A stretch of DNA of 64,000 nucleotides from Sphingobacterium sp. UGAL515B_05 (GTDB lineage: Bacteria > Bacteroidota > Bacteroidia > Sphingobacteriales > Sphingobacteriaceae): positions 5,580,001 through 5,644,000 of the forward strand of contig NZ_CP109907.1 in the NCBI RefSeq assembly GCF_033097525.1, given 5' to 3'. Shown here in pieces: positions 37,313-46,864 of this stretch. Numbering within the stretch: the first letter of the stretch is position 1; every line of letters begins with the position of its first letter. Position numbers and translations under genes: made by a program. The notes beneath the pieces are model-generated. The model made no database searches. It saw only the letters and a list, made by a program, of their open reading frames with translations, and was not told where the DNA came from.

Positions 37313-38573
37313 ATTTTTTAAATATTAAACAGGCATTTACATCCCCAAATCCGAAACTCGCTTTGGCTATAATATAAGGTTTGACATCAACTTGATGTAA
37401 TGGTATTCTTGATGGATCTATCATTGCTGTAATCTCAGGATGTAAATCAGTACAATTACTGTTTCCAAATACAAATCCATGATATAACTGCAAAACTGTG
37501 GCCACGCATTCTATGCTACCTGCCGCACTGAGACAATGCCCAGTCATTCCTTTTAGCGAGTTTATCAATGGAAAATCTTTCCCTTTACGCCCAAGGGCCT
37601 CAGTCCAGTTTTCTATTTCAAAAGCATCTTTGGCCGTTGCCGTTAAATGACCGTTTATGGCATCGACATCCCATCCGGAGACGCCCGAATTTTTTAGGGC
37701 TTCCGCAATACATCGGCGTACAGCATCAGCATTTGGAGCTGTCATACTGCCCGTTCCACGTTGCCCTCCAGAATTTACTTGACCGCCCAATAACTCGCCA
37801 TATATCATGGCCTTGCGTTCTAAGGCACTTTCCAAATCTTCCAGTAGTAGGGCTCCAGCTCCGCTACCCGGTACGAATCCTGCGGCTGTTGCACTCATTG
37901 GGCGAGAACCTTCCGCAGGGCGGTCATTATATTGCGAGCTACAGACACGAAGTGCATCAAAACCGCCCCAAATATAAGGCCCACTATCTCCAGTACTACC
38001 TGCTAGCATGCGCTTTGCTCTTCCGGACCTAATCCGGTCATAGGCCATTAGAATTGCTTCGGTCCCGGTAGCACAGGCAGAGGAATTGGTGGTGACCTGA
38101 TTTCCGAGCCCTAATTTCCCACCTAAATATGCACTGACACCACTATTCATCGTTTGGGCAACGACTGTACTGCCTAGCCTACGTGTTTGCAGCTCATCAA
38201 TTTTATAGATACTCTCCCGAAACTTATCGATACCTGAGGTGCCTGAACCAAAGACTGTTCCACTATCCCAATCGGGGAGCGAATTTAAGGCAATAGGAAA
38301 ACCTGCATTTGTCCAAGCCTCCATTCCAGCTATGACACCGTATAATATGCCTGTACTGTTAAAACCTCTAAGCTCAAGTTCCGTGAAACATTGTCTTTTG
38401 AGATCATCCGATACTTGTGGCATTCCAGCAATCTGACAGGAAAACTGTAATTTTTCCAACTGCACATCATGTCTAACACCGGAGACACCCTCTTTTAGCG
38501 CCTGTGTAAAGGCCGGTACGCCCACTCCATTGGGTGCAACGACCCCTAATCCTGTAATAACAACTCTCTTCAT
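37302..38573 (-). CDS. Beta-ketoacyl-ACP synthase (KAS II/FabF-like)
   Basis: The 423-residue condensing enzyme has all three catalytic residues: Cys in NSSACATGTEAI, His in INGHLTATAKDAFE, and His in KGMTGHCLSAAGS. FGFGDVNAC closes it. It should elongate ACP-bound chains by Claisen condensation. Placement with a dedicated dehydratase and carrier suggests it makes the special starter for the type III synthase or extends its acyl chain. It overlaps the dehydratase gene by 4 bp. Confidence 0.88.
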   Translation of the reverse strand: MKRVVITGLGVVAPNGVGVPAFTQALKEGVSGVRHDVQLEKLQFSCQIAGMPQVSDDLKRQCFTELELRGFNSTGILYGVIAGMEAWTNAGFPIALNSLPDWDSGTVFGSGTSGIDKFRESIYKIDELQTRRLGSTVVAQTMNSGVSAYLGGKLGLGNQVTTNSSACATGTEAILMAYDRIRSGRAKRMLAGSTGDSGPYIWGGFDALRVCSSQYNDRPAEGSRPMSATAAGFVPGSGAGALLLEDLESALERKAMIYGELLGGQVNSGGQRGTGSMTAPNADAVRRCIAEALKNSGVSGWDVDAINGHLTATAKDAFEIENWTEALGRKGKDFPLINSLKGMTGHCLSAAGSIECVATVLQLYHGFVFGNSNCTDLHPEITAMIDPSRIPLHQVDVKPYIIAKASFGFGDVNACLIFKKFDN

Positions 38574-39010
38574 AGCTCCTCGGTAATCATACCTGCCAAT
38601 ATTCCTTTACAAACTTCCTGTCCAGCTTCATTTTTCATCGTAACCGCACATTTTAACTTTCCAAACCTAAAATATATTTTTTTTGAAATTACCGTCACTT
38701 TTTCCTTTGGAAACACGGGTTTTAAAAATTGTATTTCAGTAGAAGTCAATGCAATAGAAGAGCCCTGTATAAAGTCTTTATTGAGCAGAAAAATTCCCAA
38801 ACAAGCTAAACCTATTTGGGCCATTGTTTCGATCAGAATAACTCCTGGAGTGATCGCTTTTTCATTAAAATGACCCCTATAAAAATCCAGATTTTCATCA
38901 AAGGTATAGGTACCTACAACACCTTCCGCATCGACGTGAATCAATGCGTCGACAAATAAAAACGGGGCACTGTAAGGCAATTTGGCTAATATAGAATTCA
39001 GATCCATCAT
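38570..39010 (-). CDS. FabZ-like 3-hydroxyacyl-ACP dehydratase
   Basis: The 146-residue hot-dog-fold protein carries the FabZ active site: YRGHFNEKAITPGVILIETMAQ, with catalytic His and Glu. It removes water from 3-hydroxyacyl-ACP to give enoyl-ACP. The operon has no dedicated ketoreductase or enoyl reductase, so housekeeping enzymes may supply these steps. It starts 14 bp after the type III synthase gene and overlaps the ketosynthase gene. Confidence 0.85.
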   Translation of the reverse strand: MMDLNSILAKLPYSAPFLFVDALIHVDAEGVVGTYTFDENLDFYRGHFNEKAITPGVILIETMAQIGLACLGIFLLNKDFIQGSSIALTSTEIQFLKPVFPKEKVTVISKKIYFRFGKLKCAVTMKNEAGQEVCKGILAGMITEEL

Positions 39011-39024
39011 TCAAATTTAGTAGG

Positions 39025-40077
39025 TTACCACTGTAATAAAACGCGCTGTGCCGAAAATCCAGGACCAAAACTCAGCATTAGCCCCAATTCACCGACCTGA
39101 GGACTACGTTTCATAATACGTTCGAGGACATATAACACCGTAGCGCTCGACATATTACCATACTGTGCCAGCACAGCCTTAGTATCCGCAATATCCTTAT
39201 CAAATTCAGCAAAAATATCTTCGATTGCAGCGACTATCTTTTTTCCACCTGGATGAAAAATCATGTAATCAATATCTTTAATTTCAAGCTGGTTCTTCTT
39301 CAAAAATGGATGTATAACGGCATCAAAATGAGACGCGATCACATTCGGCACTTCAACATCCAGTATCATCTGCATACCGCTGTTTGTCAGCTTAAATCCC
39401 ATAATATCTTCCGCATCATAAAAATGGTACATCTCCTGATCAAGAATCACCGGACCATTGTCTGACTCGTCGGAGGAAAGTAGACAGCAAGCTGCACCAT
39501 CTCCAAATATTGCGGCACTGACCATGTTTGACATGGAGAAATCTTCCAGCTGAAAAGTTGCTGTTGGCGCTTCGACGGCAATTACCGCAGCACGTTTGCC
39601 TGGGTTGGCCTGAAGAAAATTTTTAGCATAAATAATACCTGAAACACCAGCAACACAACCCATTTCGGTAACTGGTAACCGCACAATGTCCTGTCGGAGT
39701 TTCATCGTATTGATGAGATACGCGTCTAGCGAAGGGATCATAATTCCAGTACAACTCACTGTAATGATATAATCCAGGCACTGCGGATCCCATCCCGTTT
39801 GCCCAAGGGCCTTACGAAGCGCTTGCTCCCCTAGGACCGTTGCCTCCCGACAGTACACATTATTTTTTTCTTCAAAAGACGTCGCTGTGAAGACCTCTTT
39901 CGGATCCATAATAGCATATCGTCTTTCCACAGCAGAGCCTTCGAAAAGTTTCTTGATCTTTTTAATAAAACGAGGCTCTTGTCGATGGAGCCAGATATCC
40001 AATAGCGGAAGGATCTCTGCCGTAGCACAAGAATATTTAGGAAGTTGCTTCGCAACACTTACTATCTTTACGTTCAT
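39025..40077 (-). CDS. Type III polyketide synthase (chalcone-synthase-like)
   Basis: The 350-residue enzyme has the Cys-His-Asn triad: Cys in TEMGCVAGVSG, His in IFHPGGKK and Asn in YGNMSSATVLY, plus the closing LSFGPGFSAQ loop. It condenses malonyl-CoA units onto an acyl starter and cyclises them to resorcinols, pyrones or phloroglucinols. The frame extends to 40119, but ATG 40077 overlaps the upstream methyltransferase stop as ATGA, which fixes the start. It is the core of the seven-gene operon. Confidence 0.9.
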   Translation of the reverse strand: MNVKIVSVAKQLPKYSCATAEILPLLDIWLHRQEPRFIKKIKKLFEGSAVERRYAIMDPKEVFTATSFEEKNNVYCREATVLGEQALRKALGQTGWDPQCLDYIITVSCTGIMIPSLDAYLINTMKLRQDIVRLPVTEMGCVAGVSGIIYAKNFLQANPGKRAAVIAVEAPTATFQLEDFSMSNMVSAAIFGDGAACCLLSSDESDNGPVILDQEMYHFYDAEDIMGFKLTNSGMQMILDVEVPNVIASHFDAVIHPFLKKNQLEIKDIDYMIFHPGGKKIVAAIEDIFAEFDKDIADTKAVLAQYGNMSSATVLYVLERIMKRSPQVGELGLMLSFGPGFSAQRVLLQW

Positions 40078-40787
40078 ATCTTGGAAATTATCCACTGGTA
40101 ACGAAAGGCCCATTTCCATTGGATGCTATAATTTTCTAATTTCAGTTTATTGGAGTATTGGGTAAGTTCCTCCTTTTTAAACCCACGCAGTATTGAAACA
40201 AGCCCATCCACTTTTGTCATTCTATTTAACCTAAAAAGAACAGCAATGGTTTGAAAAAGCCGGTAAGCCAGTTTACTCCTTTGTAAATCGTTGATGACGA
40301 CCCCCAGTTTTGATACGTTGACCAGACTACCTAGCAACCGAAGGATCTCTTCATCGTCGAAATGGTGTATAGTAAGTGTACACAGAATAATATCATACTT
40401 GACATCTTCAAAATTCTCTTCAAAGATATCCGCACACAAATAGGATATATTACTATAATCTTTCGACAAATCCCCCGCATAATTTATTGTATAGGGGTTG
40501 GCATCTATACCGAGCATTGAAAGCTTAATATGATGTCTATTGCCATAATCACTCAACATGCGAAGCATGTCCCCATTCCCACAACCGATATCCACAATCG
40601 TTATTGTTTCATTCTTGCAGCTGGTTGAAAGTAATTTTTTCACACCATTCAGCGTAATGTTATTTCCGCCTAAAAAACGATTAATCTTTGCGATCTTGTC
40701 CAACGTGGTACGAAGTTCTTCTCCTTCGAGCAGAAAATCGTCCATGATCTCATGCTCCGATGTTCTCTGTTTTGTGTTTATTCCCAT
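40074..40787 (-). CDS. Class I methyltransferase of the polyketide operon
   Basis: The 237-residue enzyme has SAM motif I TIVDIGCGNGDMLRML, acidic loop MLGIDANPYTINYA, and IILCTLTIHHFDDEEI. It likely O- or C-methylates the polyketide. It overlaps the FAD oxidoreductase gene by 10 bp and the type III synthase by 4 bp. This places it as a tailoring step between them. The exact acceptor is inferred from context only. Confidence 0.85.
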   Translation of the reverse strand: MGINTKQRTSEHEIMDDFLLEGEELRTTLDKIAKINRFLGGNNITLNGVKKLLSTSCKNETITIVDIGCGNGDMLRMLSDYGNRHHIKLSMLGIDANPYTINYAGDLSKDYSNISYLCADIFEENFEDVKYDIILCTLTIHHFDDEEILRLLGSLVNVSKLGVVINDLQRSKLAYRLFQTIAVLFRLNRMTKVDGLVSILRGFKKEELTQYSNKLKLENYSIQWKWAFRYQWIISKI

Positions 40788-41911
40788 TTTATTGACCTTG
40801 CATTTCCATGAGTTTGTTTAATAATCCAGCTGAGCATTTTCGGAAAAAATGAGGCAGTCTTCATTAAAACTGCGGTTCCCATTTTATAGCTTAACAGGCT
40901 CGACAGAAGTCGTCCGAATAAGAGGCGTTTTTTAAACGTTCGATTCCATTGCTTGACATAAGCCTTTTCCAATTGCTTTCGTGAATGAATATGGCCCCGG
41001 TAATATTCCAGGACAAGCTCAGAAGCTATTTTTGCGCTGTGTATCGCCATCGCCATCCCATTTCCGCAGAATGGATGAATAAGACCGGCTGTGTCACCAA
41101 TCATAAGAATATGGTTTTCTACCGCTGATTTCTTATCAAACGACAATTGACTGATCGTAAACGGCTTGTCAAAAAGTAGCCTACTGTGCTCAAAAAAATA
41201 CTTAAGATGCTTATTTTTAGACAAAACATACTGCTGATAATCATCGATGTTTTTGTACCTCTTGAACGTTTTTACATCGGCCAGATAGCATAAATTTATC
41301 CGGTCATCTTCGACCTTGGAAATCCCACAATAGCCTCCTTCAAAATGATGCAAGGCAATTAGGTCATTCGGAAAATCGCCCGAATAGTGCGCCTTAACAG
41401 CCATCCAGGGAGAGGTTTTCGTTATAAAATCACGAGATAAGAGCTGATCCATATTACTGCGTTTTCCATACGCGCCCAGTACAATTTTTGATCTTAATAC
41501 CTGATCTTGAAACGAAACAGCAAATGTATCTCTGCTAAAGGAAATACCAGTTACAGTCGCAATCACAATTGTACAACCTTTACCTTTTGCTTGCTGATAC
41601 AACAGATTATCCAACGCATAACGACTGACACCAATCCCACCCAAGGGCAGCCTGACCCTATTCATCTGTCCATCTTCTGTCGTGAACTCAAGCTCCTGAA
41701 TATGTGTTGGACCTAGCGATTCAACATCCACCTGCAGCCAATGGAGGTAGGCCAAAATTTCGTTCGAAACATATTCGCCGCAAACCTTATGACGAGGAAA
41801 ATCATGTTTTTCGATTAACGTCACATTGAATCCTTGTTTAGACAGATGCAATGCACTCGTAAGTCCAGCCAAACCACCACCTGTAATAATCACATCAGGA
41901 TTTATTGCCAT
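40778..41911 (-). CDS. FAD-dependent oxidoreductase (geranylgeranyl-reductase-like)
   Basis: The 377-residue flavoprotein has the FAD site VIITGGGLAGLTSALHLSKQG, FPRHKVCGEYVS, and the second dinucleotide element HILMIGDTAGLIHPFCGNGMAMA with the GD motif. It belongs to the PHBH/geranylgeranyl-reductase fold, whose members hydroxylate phenols or reduce double bonds. In this operon hydroxylation or saturation of the polyketide is likely. It is the first gene; the operon promoter must lie in 41912-42206, where I see no clear box. Confidence 0.8.
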   Translation of the reverse strand: MAINPDVIITGGGLAGLTSALHLSKQGFNVTLIEKHDFPRHKVCGEYVSNEILAYLHWLQVDVESLGPTHIQELEFTTEDGQMNRVRLPLGGIGVSRYALDNLLYQQAKGKGCTIVIATVTGISFSRDTFAVSFQDQVLRSKIVLGAYGKRSNMDQLLSRDFITKTSPWMAVKAHYSGDFPNDLIALHHFEGGYCGISKVEDDRINLCYLADVKTFKRYKNIDDYQQYVLSKNKHLKYFFEHSRLLFDKPFTISQLSFDKKSAVENHILMIGDTAGLIHPFCGNGMAMAIHSAKIASELVLEYYRGHIHSRKQLEKAYVKQWNRTFKKRLLFGRLLSSLLSYKMGTAVLMKTASFFPKMLSWIIKQTHGNARSIKWE

Positions 41912-42206
41912 ATATCCAAATTTGCTCTATATGAGTATCATTTACAAAAGATCAACGCTATACATTGTGCTTCAGTTTCCTAAATTGGTTGCCCTATTAT
42001 TCAATAAACGATTCTTAATAAACCTGTCCTCGGTCTAACATCTCTTTGCATAAGGCAATATCGTCCATCTGCTTTTATCAAAAGTCTATCTGATAACAGC
42101 CCTTTGCAATAAATAGTTTTTATTTGGGTGTAAAATAAAAAAGCACTTTAATTTACCTGATAGACAAACGGCTTAACCACTGTGGTAAGTTGAATAAAGA
42201 AGGCGT

Positions 42207-43850
42207 CTATCTGAATTTATCTTCACGGTCGACAAACAATTTATCCAGAAAAAGATATCTGTTCCGAAATTCTTCAGCAGACGCTTTCACCTCAATATTC
42301 AAATTCAGAATATTCATGCGTTTATCTTTTGCTGTTGTTTTCGGCCAGGTTGCGAGCCCTTTTCCATTTGGATCGCCCGTCTTGATAAAATTAATAAAGT
42401 ACTGCTGACCAAGTTTTGATACCTTGTAATCGTCTTTCGTCCATGCAAAGACATCATTGCTCTGCAGATTTCCCAATAAATATTCAATATCACTCGCATG
42501 GAAAGCACCCGGTAGGGGCTGTGGGCTTTTTTCCTTGGCTTCCTGCGCAGATTTCTTAGTAATTCCTCCCGCGAGCCCAGTTTGAGCATCGCGGTATGCC
42601 GGTTGCATGGGCGGCCGCGGTTTACCGAATATATAAACGTAGACTGGCTGACCGCTATTCTTTCGTTGCAGATCAAGCCATTTCCAGGTACTATAAACGA
42701 TAAAATTATCGCTACCTAAGGCAGTTGCTGACCGAATGACTTCCGCCTCTGTCTTTCCAGGATAAAGCTTGAGCAATTCGTCAGCCTTAAGGTCATATTG
42801 TGCTCTTACTAATTTTTCATAATTCTCCGGAGATGGATACAATTTACCCATGTAGGCGGTATATGGAGCTTCCGTAGACGTCCAGCCTGCAAGTAGGGGG
42901 ACTTTAGACTGTTCCCCGGCCTCAAAAATAGCCAAAGGAGATTTCGGCAGAAAATAGCCATCGACAATCAAACGGGTCGCAAAGGCCCCCGGCTCGCTGG
43001 CTTTATCAAGGAGTTCGGCCGCAGGAATTTCACGTAGCTTATCAAGCCCCTCGGCATTTATACGCGTTGCAAATGTAGTCCCTTGTTGCTCTTGCTCAGT
43101 AATAGAGGCCGTGCCATACCGCAAGTTAAAAACACTTCCGCTCTGACCGATAGCACGTTTAAATAGTCCTTTGGACAACGGACTCGTCATCTGGGCAGAA
43201 ACCGACATACTCCCTGCCGACTCACCACCGATGGTGACGGCATCGGGATCCCCACCAAATGCAGCAATATTTTTTTTGACCCAAACCAAAGCTGCATGCT
43301 GATCCAGCAGTCCATAATTTCCGGAAGCATGTTTCGGAGATTCCTCGGTTAATGCTGGATGCGCAAAAAAGCCAAAGATTCCAAGGCGATAGTTGACTGT
43401 AACGACAATAAGACCTTCTTTGGCAAAACTTTCACCATCATAGCGATTTTCCGATCCATCACCAGCATTGAAACCTCCGCCGTAAAAATAAACTAAAACA
43501 GGAAGTTTGCCCGAACCAAGGGTCTTTGGACGCCATACATTCAGGTAGAGACAGTCTTCACTGATGCCGGGTGACCGAAATCGCATGTCCCCATAGATCG
43601 GTTTCTGCATCGGAGAATAACCAAAATGATCTGCCTTACGAATACCAGACCAATGTTCGGCAGCTTGCGGTTCTTTCCACCTCAGGTCGCCTACTGGCGG
43701 TTTTGCAAAGGGAATTCCTCGAAAGGACTCTACCCCGCTTGACAAGGTAATTCCTTCGAGTACCCCCTCTTCAACCTTAACCTGAGGCATTTGTGCGAAA
43801 ACAAATGATGCAACCAAAAGCTGAACAACAGTAAAAAAAATATTTTTCAT
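42207..43850 (-). CDS. Exported type B carboxylesterase
   Basis: The ~547-residue enzyme has a signal peptide ending VFAQ and the carboxylesterase B pattern. Motifs are EDCLYLNVWRP, YFYGGGFNAGDG (oxyanion hole), VTIGGESAGSMSV (nucleophile Ser) and a late FHASDIEYLLGN with catalytic His. It hydrolyses an ester or acyl bond outside the cytoplasm; the substrate is unknown. The frame reaches 43862, but MKN at 43850 (or MMKN, 43853) gives a better signal peptide. It lies upstream of the polyketide operon on the same strand with a 295-bp gap, so a link is unproven. Confidence 0.85.
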   Translation of the reverse strand: MKNIFFTVVQLLVASFVFAQMPQVKVEEGVLEGITLSSGVESFRGIPFAKPPVGDLRWKEPQAAEHWSGIRKADHFGYSPMQKPIYGDMRFRSPGISEDCLYLNVWRPKTLGSGKLPVLVYFYGGGFNAGDGSENRYDGESFAKEGLIVVTVNYRLGIFGFFAHPALTEESPKHASGNYGLLDQHAALVWVKKNIAAFGGDPDAVTIGGESAGSMSVSAQMTSPLSKGLFKRAIGQSGSVFNLRYGTASITEQEQQGTTFATRINAEGLDKLREIPAAELLDKASEPGAFATRLIVDGYFLPKSPLAIFEAGEQSKVPLLAGWTSTEAPYTAYMGKLYPSPENYEKLVRAQYDLKADELLKLYPGKTEAEVIRSATALGSDNFIVYSTWKWLDLQRKNSGQPVYVYIFGKPRPPMQPAYRDAQTGLAGGITKKSAQEAKEKSPQPLPGAFHASDIEYLLGNLQSNDVFAWTKDDYKVSKLGQQYFINFIKTGDPNGKGLATWPKTTAKDKRMNILNLNIEVKASAEEFRNRYLFLDKLFVDREDKFR

Positions 43851-44081
43851 CATAACATCCATTTAAAACTCCATGGTTTTATTCTTTCAGTTAAAATACA
43901 AAATAAAACTTATACTGTCGTGATAGTCTGATATTTCACTGCAAAAACCTAAAGAAAACTTAACCAATCGGCAAATAGCTGCAACAACAGAATGTTTAGT
44001 AGGTAATCCGCTCAATTGAAAAATTCATTTGGATTTACCCTTGAAACGTCTGTTGCAAATGAAAAAATCTGAACAATCTAC

Positions 44082-45257
44082 TTATTCCGGATCGACCTTT
44101 CCCTTTGTACTCTGTTTAGTAAATTTCACAACTGGATTATAAATTGGTTTAATTGTCCTGAGATAAGCATATATACTTTTAAGATCCCGATCAGTCATCT
44201 TTCGAAAAGCGTACCAAGGCATTAGGGAACTATACATCCCCGGCTCGATTTTCTGGATCATCCCAGCATCGTTATAGCTTTTAAATTTGGCAACAAATGC
44301 CTCCTCACTCCAGGGGCCAAGCCCGCTTTCGTCTGGCGTTAGATTAGCAGAATGAGTATAACCGCCGGTGGGCATCGGAAACTCAATACCACCACTCAAA
44401 AGCTTTTCTTTATCGAAAACATCGCCAAATTTTTTAGGCGAATGGCAATCGTTGCAGCCCGCCATGTTGACAAGATAACGCCCCGAATCAATTTTCGTTT
44501 TTAGGTCCTTTAAATAAACCGGCGATGGTTTTCTGGAGATAGCCCGGTTGTATAATGTGGTCAAGTAATCCACTTTAGTAACACTCGCCGGATTTTTAGG
44601 CTGAGGTTTAAGTGTTCTGATGTAGGCGATAATGGCCTTGATATCATTCGGATCTGCATGTGAGAAAGCCATAAATGGCATGGCATGATATACAGTACTA
44701 CCATCTTTACGAATACCGGTCGTCAAGAGGCGGTACACTTCGCCATCCGTCCAATTTCCGAGATTAGTTGGTGTAATATTAGGCGTGAAAGACTCTCCAG
44801 GAAAATCAAAGCCCTTACTTTTAGAAAGAAACTCGCCCCCAGCCCCCTTTTGCTCATCTACTAAAGGCCACGAATAAAAATGGACATCACGGGGGCTGTG
44901 ACAATCCGTACATGTCGCGACATTTTCGACGAGGTATGCTCCACGCTTTAACAAAACTGTATCATTATGGTCGATCAACACATCCGGGACCTTCGGCACA
45001 ACAGGTAATTCATAACGGACGTAAAGAAATAGGCTGCCAAACATAACCAATAAGACCACAGTCGTTTTAGTTAATATTTTCCTCCAAAGGGTCCAAATCA
45101 GGAAATGATTAAAAATCTTATCCAATACCTCCATAAAAAAATGATGTTCGACAGCCTGGTGGTATTGTTTTTCCTGCAGGATGGATAAGGCTCTTTTCAA
45201 AACAAGCAACACCGAAAAAACGACAATGATGCTGATTGCTATAAGTATTTTGATCAT
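44082..45257 (-). CDS. Membrane-bound di-heme cytochrome c
   Basis: The protein has two CxxCH heme sites (CTDCHSPRD near residue 115 and CNDCHSPKKFG near residue 270), each in a cytochrome c domain with later Met ligands (HAMPFMAFSH, SLMPWYAFR). Two N-terminal helices anchor it in the inner membrane. It resembles the small subunits of sorbitol, gluconate or aldehyde dehydrogenase cytochromes. No dehydrogenase is adjacent. The frame extends to 45290; ATG 45257 starts directly at the hydrophobic segment. Confidence 0.8.
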   Translation of the reverse strand: MIKILIAISIIVVFSVLLVLKRALSILQEKQYHQAVEHHFFMEVLDKIFNHFLIWTLWRKILTKTTVVLLVMFGSLFLYVRYELPVVPKVPDVLIDHNDTVLLKRGAYLVENVATCTDCHSPRDVHFYSWPLVDEQKGAGGEFLSKSKGFDFPGESFTPNITPTNLGNWTDGEVYRLLTTGIRKDGSTVYHAMPFMAFSHADPNDIKAIIAYIRTLKPQPKNPASVTKVDYLTTLYNRAISRKPSPVYLKDLKTKIDSGRYLVNMAGCNDCHSPKKFGDVFDKEKLLSGGIEFPMPTGGYTHSANLTPDESGLGPWSEEAFVAKFKSYNDAGMIQKIEPGMYSSLMPWYAFRKMTDRDLKSIYAYLRTIKPIYNPVVKFTKQSTKGKVDPE

Positions 45258-45313
45258 GCTATGCTCTTGGTTAAATATACATCGGTACACAAATTCTCAT
45301 GCAAAAAAAAAGA

Positions 45314-45622
45314 TTAAGACCGATAGGTAAACCTCATTTTTTCGAGCATATCGCTACTCAGATTCTCAGCATATGTCCCATAGGCGTCTACTAGGGTTCC
45401 TTTTATGCCTGCTGTGGATGTAATGGCATAGATGATACTACTGTCGTCGGGATCAGAGAAACCTTCAAATCGGTAATACTCATCCACCATAAATTCCTCG
45501 GGACCTAGCAGGAGCTGTAACGCAATACAACTCAACCCATTTTCTAATAATTCAAAATCCTGAATGTACCCTCGGCCACGAAGGTCTGCAATAGCATCTA
45601 CTAATGTTTCAAAGCTCTTCAT
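45314..45622 (-). CDS. Small conserved protein, paralogue of the 60281 gene
   Basis: The 102-residue protein belongs to a small Bacteroidota family sometimes mislabelled phosphoribosylpyrophosphate synthetase; it is far too short for that enzyme. The shared core is YRFEGFSDPDDSSIIYAI followed by GIKGTLVDAYGTY. It is cytosolic and has no catalytic motif. Its role is unknown. The paralogue at 60281-60580 has the same core (YRYEGASDPDDESSVYGI). Confidence 0.7.
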   Translation of the reverse strand: MKSFETLVDAIADLRGRGYIQDFELLENGLSCIALQLLLGPEEFMVDEYYRFEGFSDPDDSSIIYAITSTAGIKGTLVDAYGTYAENLSSDMLEKMRFTYRS

Positions 45623-45849
45623 ACTGTTAGTTTTTTACCTTAATGTTTATGAATGATCTACTTCTTTCTGGGTTAACATGGAAATTAGTCCTTAACCAAT
45701 AAAGAATGACCTTTGTGATAGGCAAAGCTAGTATGGATAGTCCATTCAGTCCAATAACATTGATTAAGTATTTAACTTAATATTTATTAAGTCCGGCTGC
45801 ATATTTCAAGGCACGAATATATTGGGAAATATCTTTCTTTTAAAATAAT

Positions 45850-46674
45850 CTATTGTTTCCTATAGACTCTTGGAGAATCCCCGGTCTGCTTTCTAAAGAA
45901 TGTTGAAAATGCAGCAGACGTTTCATAACCAAGGTCAAACCCAATAGATTGGATAGATTGGGTCGAAAACCGCAATTGTTGTTTCGCTTCGCGTAGTTTA
46001 CGTTGTAATATAACGTTTGATGCAGTTGTTTTGAGCTGATTTTGACACAACGTGTTTAAGTAGTTACTTGACAGATTTAAATGATCGGCATACCAAGCGA
46101 CACGCTGTTGGGATTTAAAATGTATATCGACAAGCTCACAAAATGCTTCAATGATGTCGCGCTGTCCGTTACCTGGATTTTGTGCCAGATAAATGCCGGC
46201 CTCCTTTCGTATGATGGAAGACAAAATTTCGATTCTTAGTGCGATAATATCGGCCCAATTTCCGTTAGTCTCATTTTCCAATAAATCAAGTTGGATACGA
46301 TCCATTTCTCGATTGACCATATCAAAAAGGGAGTCTGAAAGCGCAAATGTGGGGCGTAGATTATTTTGGGTAAAATAAAACTCAGCGACACGTGAAAATG
46401 AATCAAACAGCTTTTTTCCAACCACAATTTTTCGGGCGATAGTTTCAGGGCCTGTCTGCCAATGGTGAACCTGTCCCGGAAATAAAAAATGTAATTGTTT
46501 GTTTCGAATTGGATAAGCAAATGAATCTACATAATGTGTCCCACTCCCGCGGATAAATAGAACGATTAAGAAATTAGTGCAACTGATTGTTTTATTATAG
46601 TTTTCCTGACCAATTATTTCTTTAAAAATAACCTCATCATGTTGAAGAGTACTGGCCGATACCATGCTATTCAT
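45850..46674 (-). CDS. AraC-family regulator (fimbrillin-locus group), copy 1
   Basis: The 274-residue protein has an AraC cupin-like N-domain with GTHYVDSFAYPI and LHFLFPGQVHHWQTG. The C-terminal HTH region reads VAWYADHLNLSSNYLNTLCQNQL and SIQSIGFDLGYETSAAFSTFFRKQTG. It closely resembles the two regulators at 46865 and 50513, pointing to local duplication. It likely binds a small ligand or peptide-linked signal and controls nearby surface-protein genes; that is inferred. Confidence 0.85.
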   Translation of the reverse strand: MNSMVSASTLQHDEVIFKEIIGQENYNKTISCTNFLIVLFIRGSGTHYVDSFAYPIRNKQLHFLFPGQVHHWQTGPETIARKIVVGKKLFDSFSRVAEFYFTQNNLRPTFALSDSLFDMVNREMDRIQLDLLENETNGNWADIIALRIEILSSIIRKEAGIYLAQNPGNGQRDIIEAFCELVDIHFKSQQRVAWYADHLNLSSNYLNTLCQNQLKTTASNVILQRKLREAKQQLRFSTQSIQSIGFDLGYETSAAFSTFFRKQTGDSPRVYRKQ

Positions 46675-46864
46675 GCTGTAATTATACTCCTTATGTGTTA
46701 AATAACCTATTTGACGTCTCGCCGGTTTTTAATTAATGAGGAATTCAAAACACAAACAAGAAGCCATGTCAGCTATGTCGAAATTAACACAATGACAGAA
46801 TAATAGGCTTAATCTATGACAAGAAATTATTCAGTCTGACAAATACCATCCAATTTTAAAACGT

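Noticed and set aside
40078-40119. Longer start for the type III polyketide synthase
   Set aside because: The ATGA overlap at 40074-40077 with the methyltransferase stop is the normal coupling, and the family N-terminus begins there.
45314-45622. Phosphoribosylpyrophosphate synthetase name
   Set aside because: The protein is ~100 residues with no PRPP-binding motif; the real enzyme is about 310 residues.
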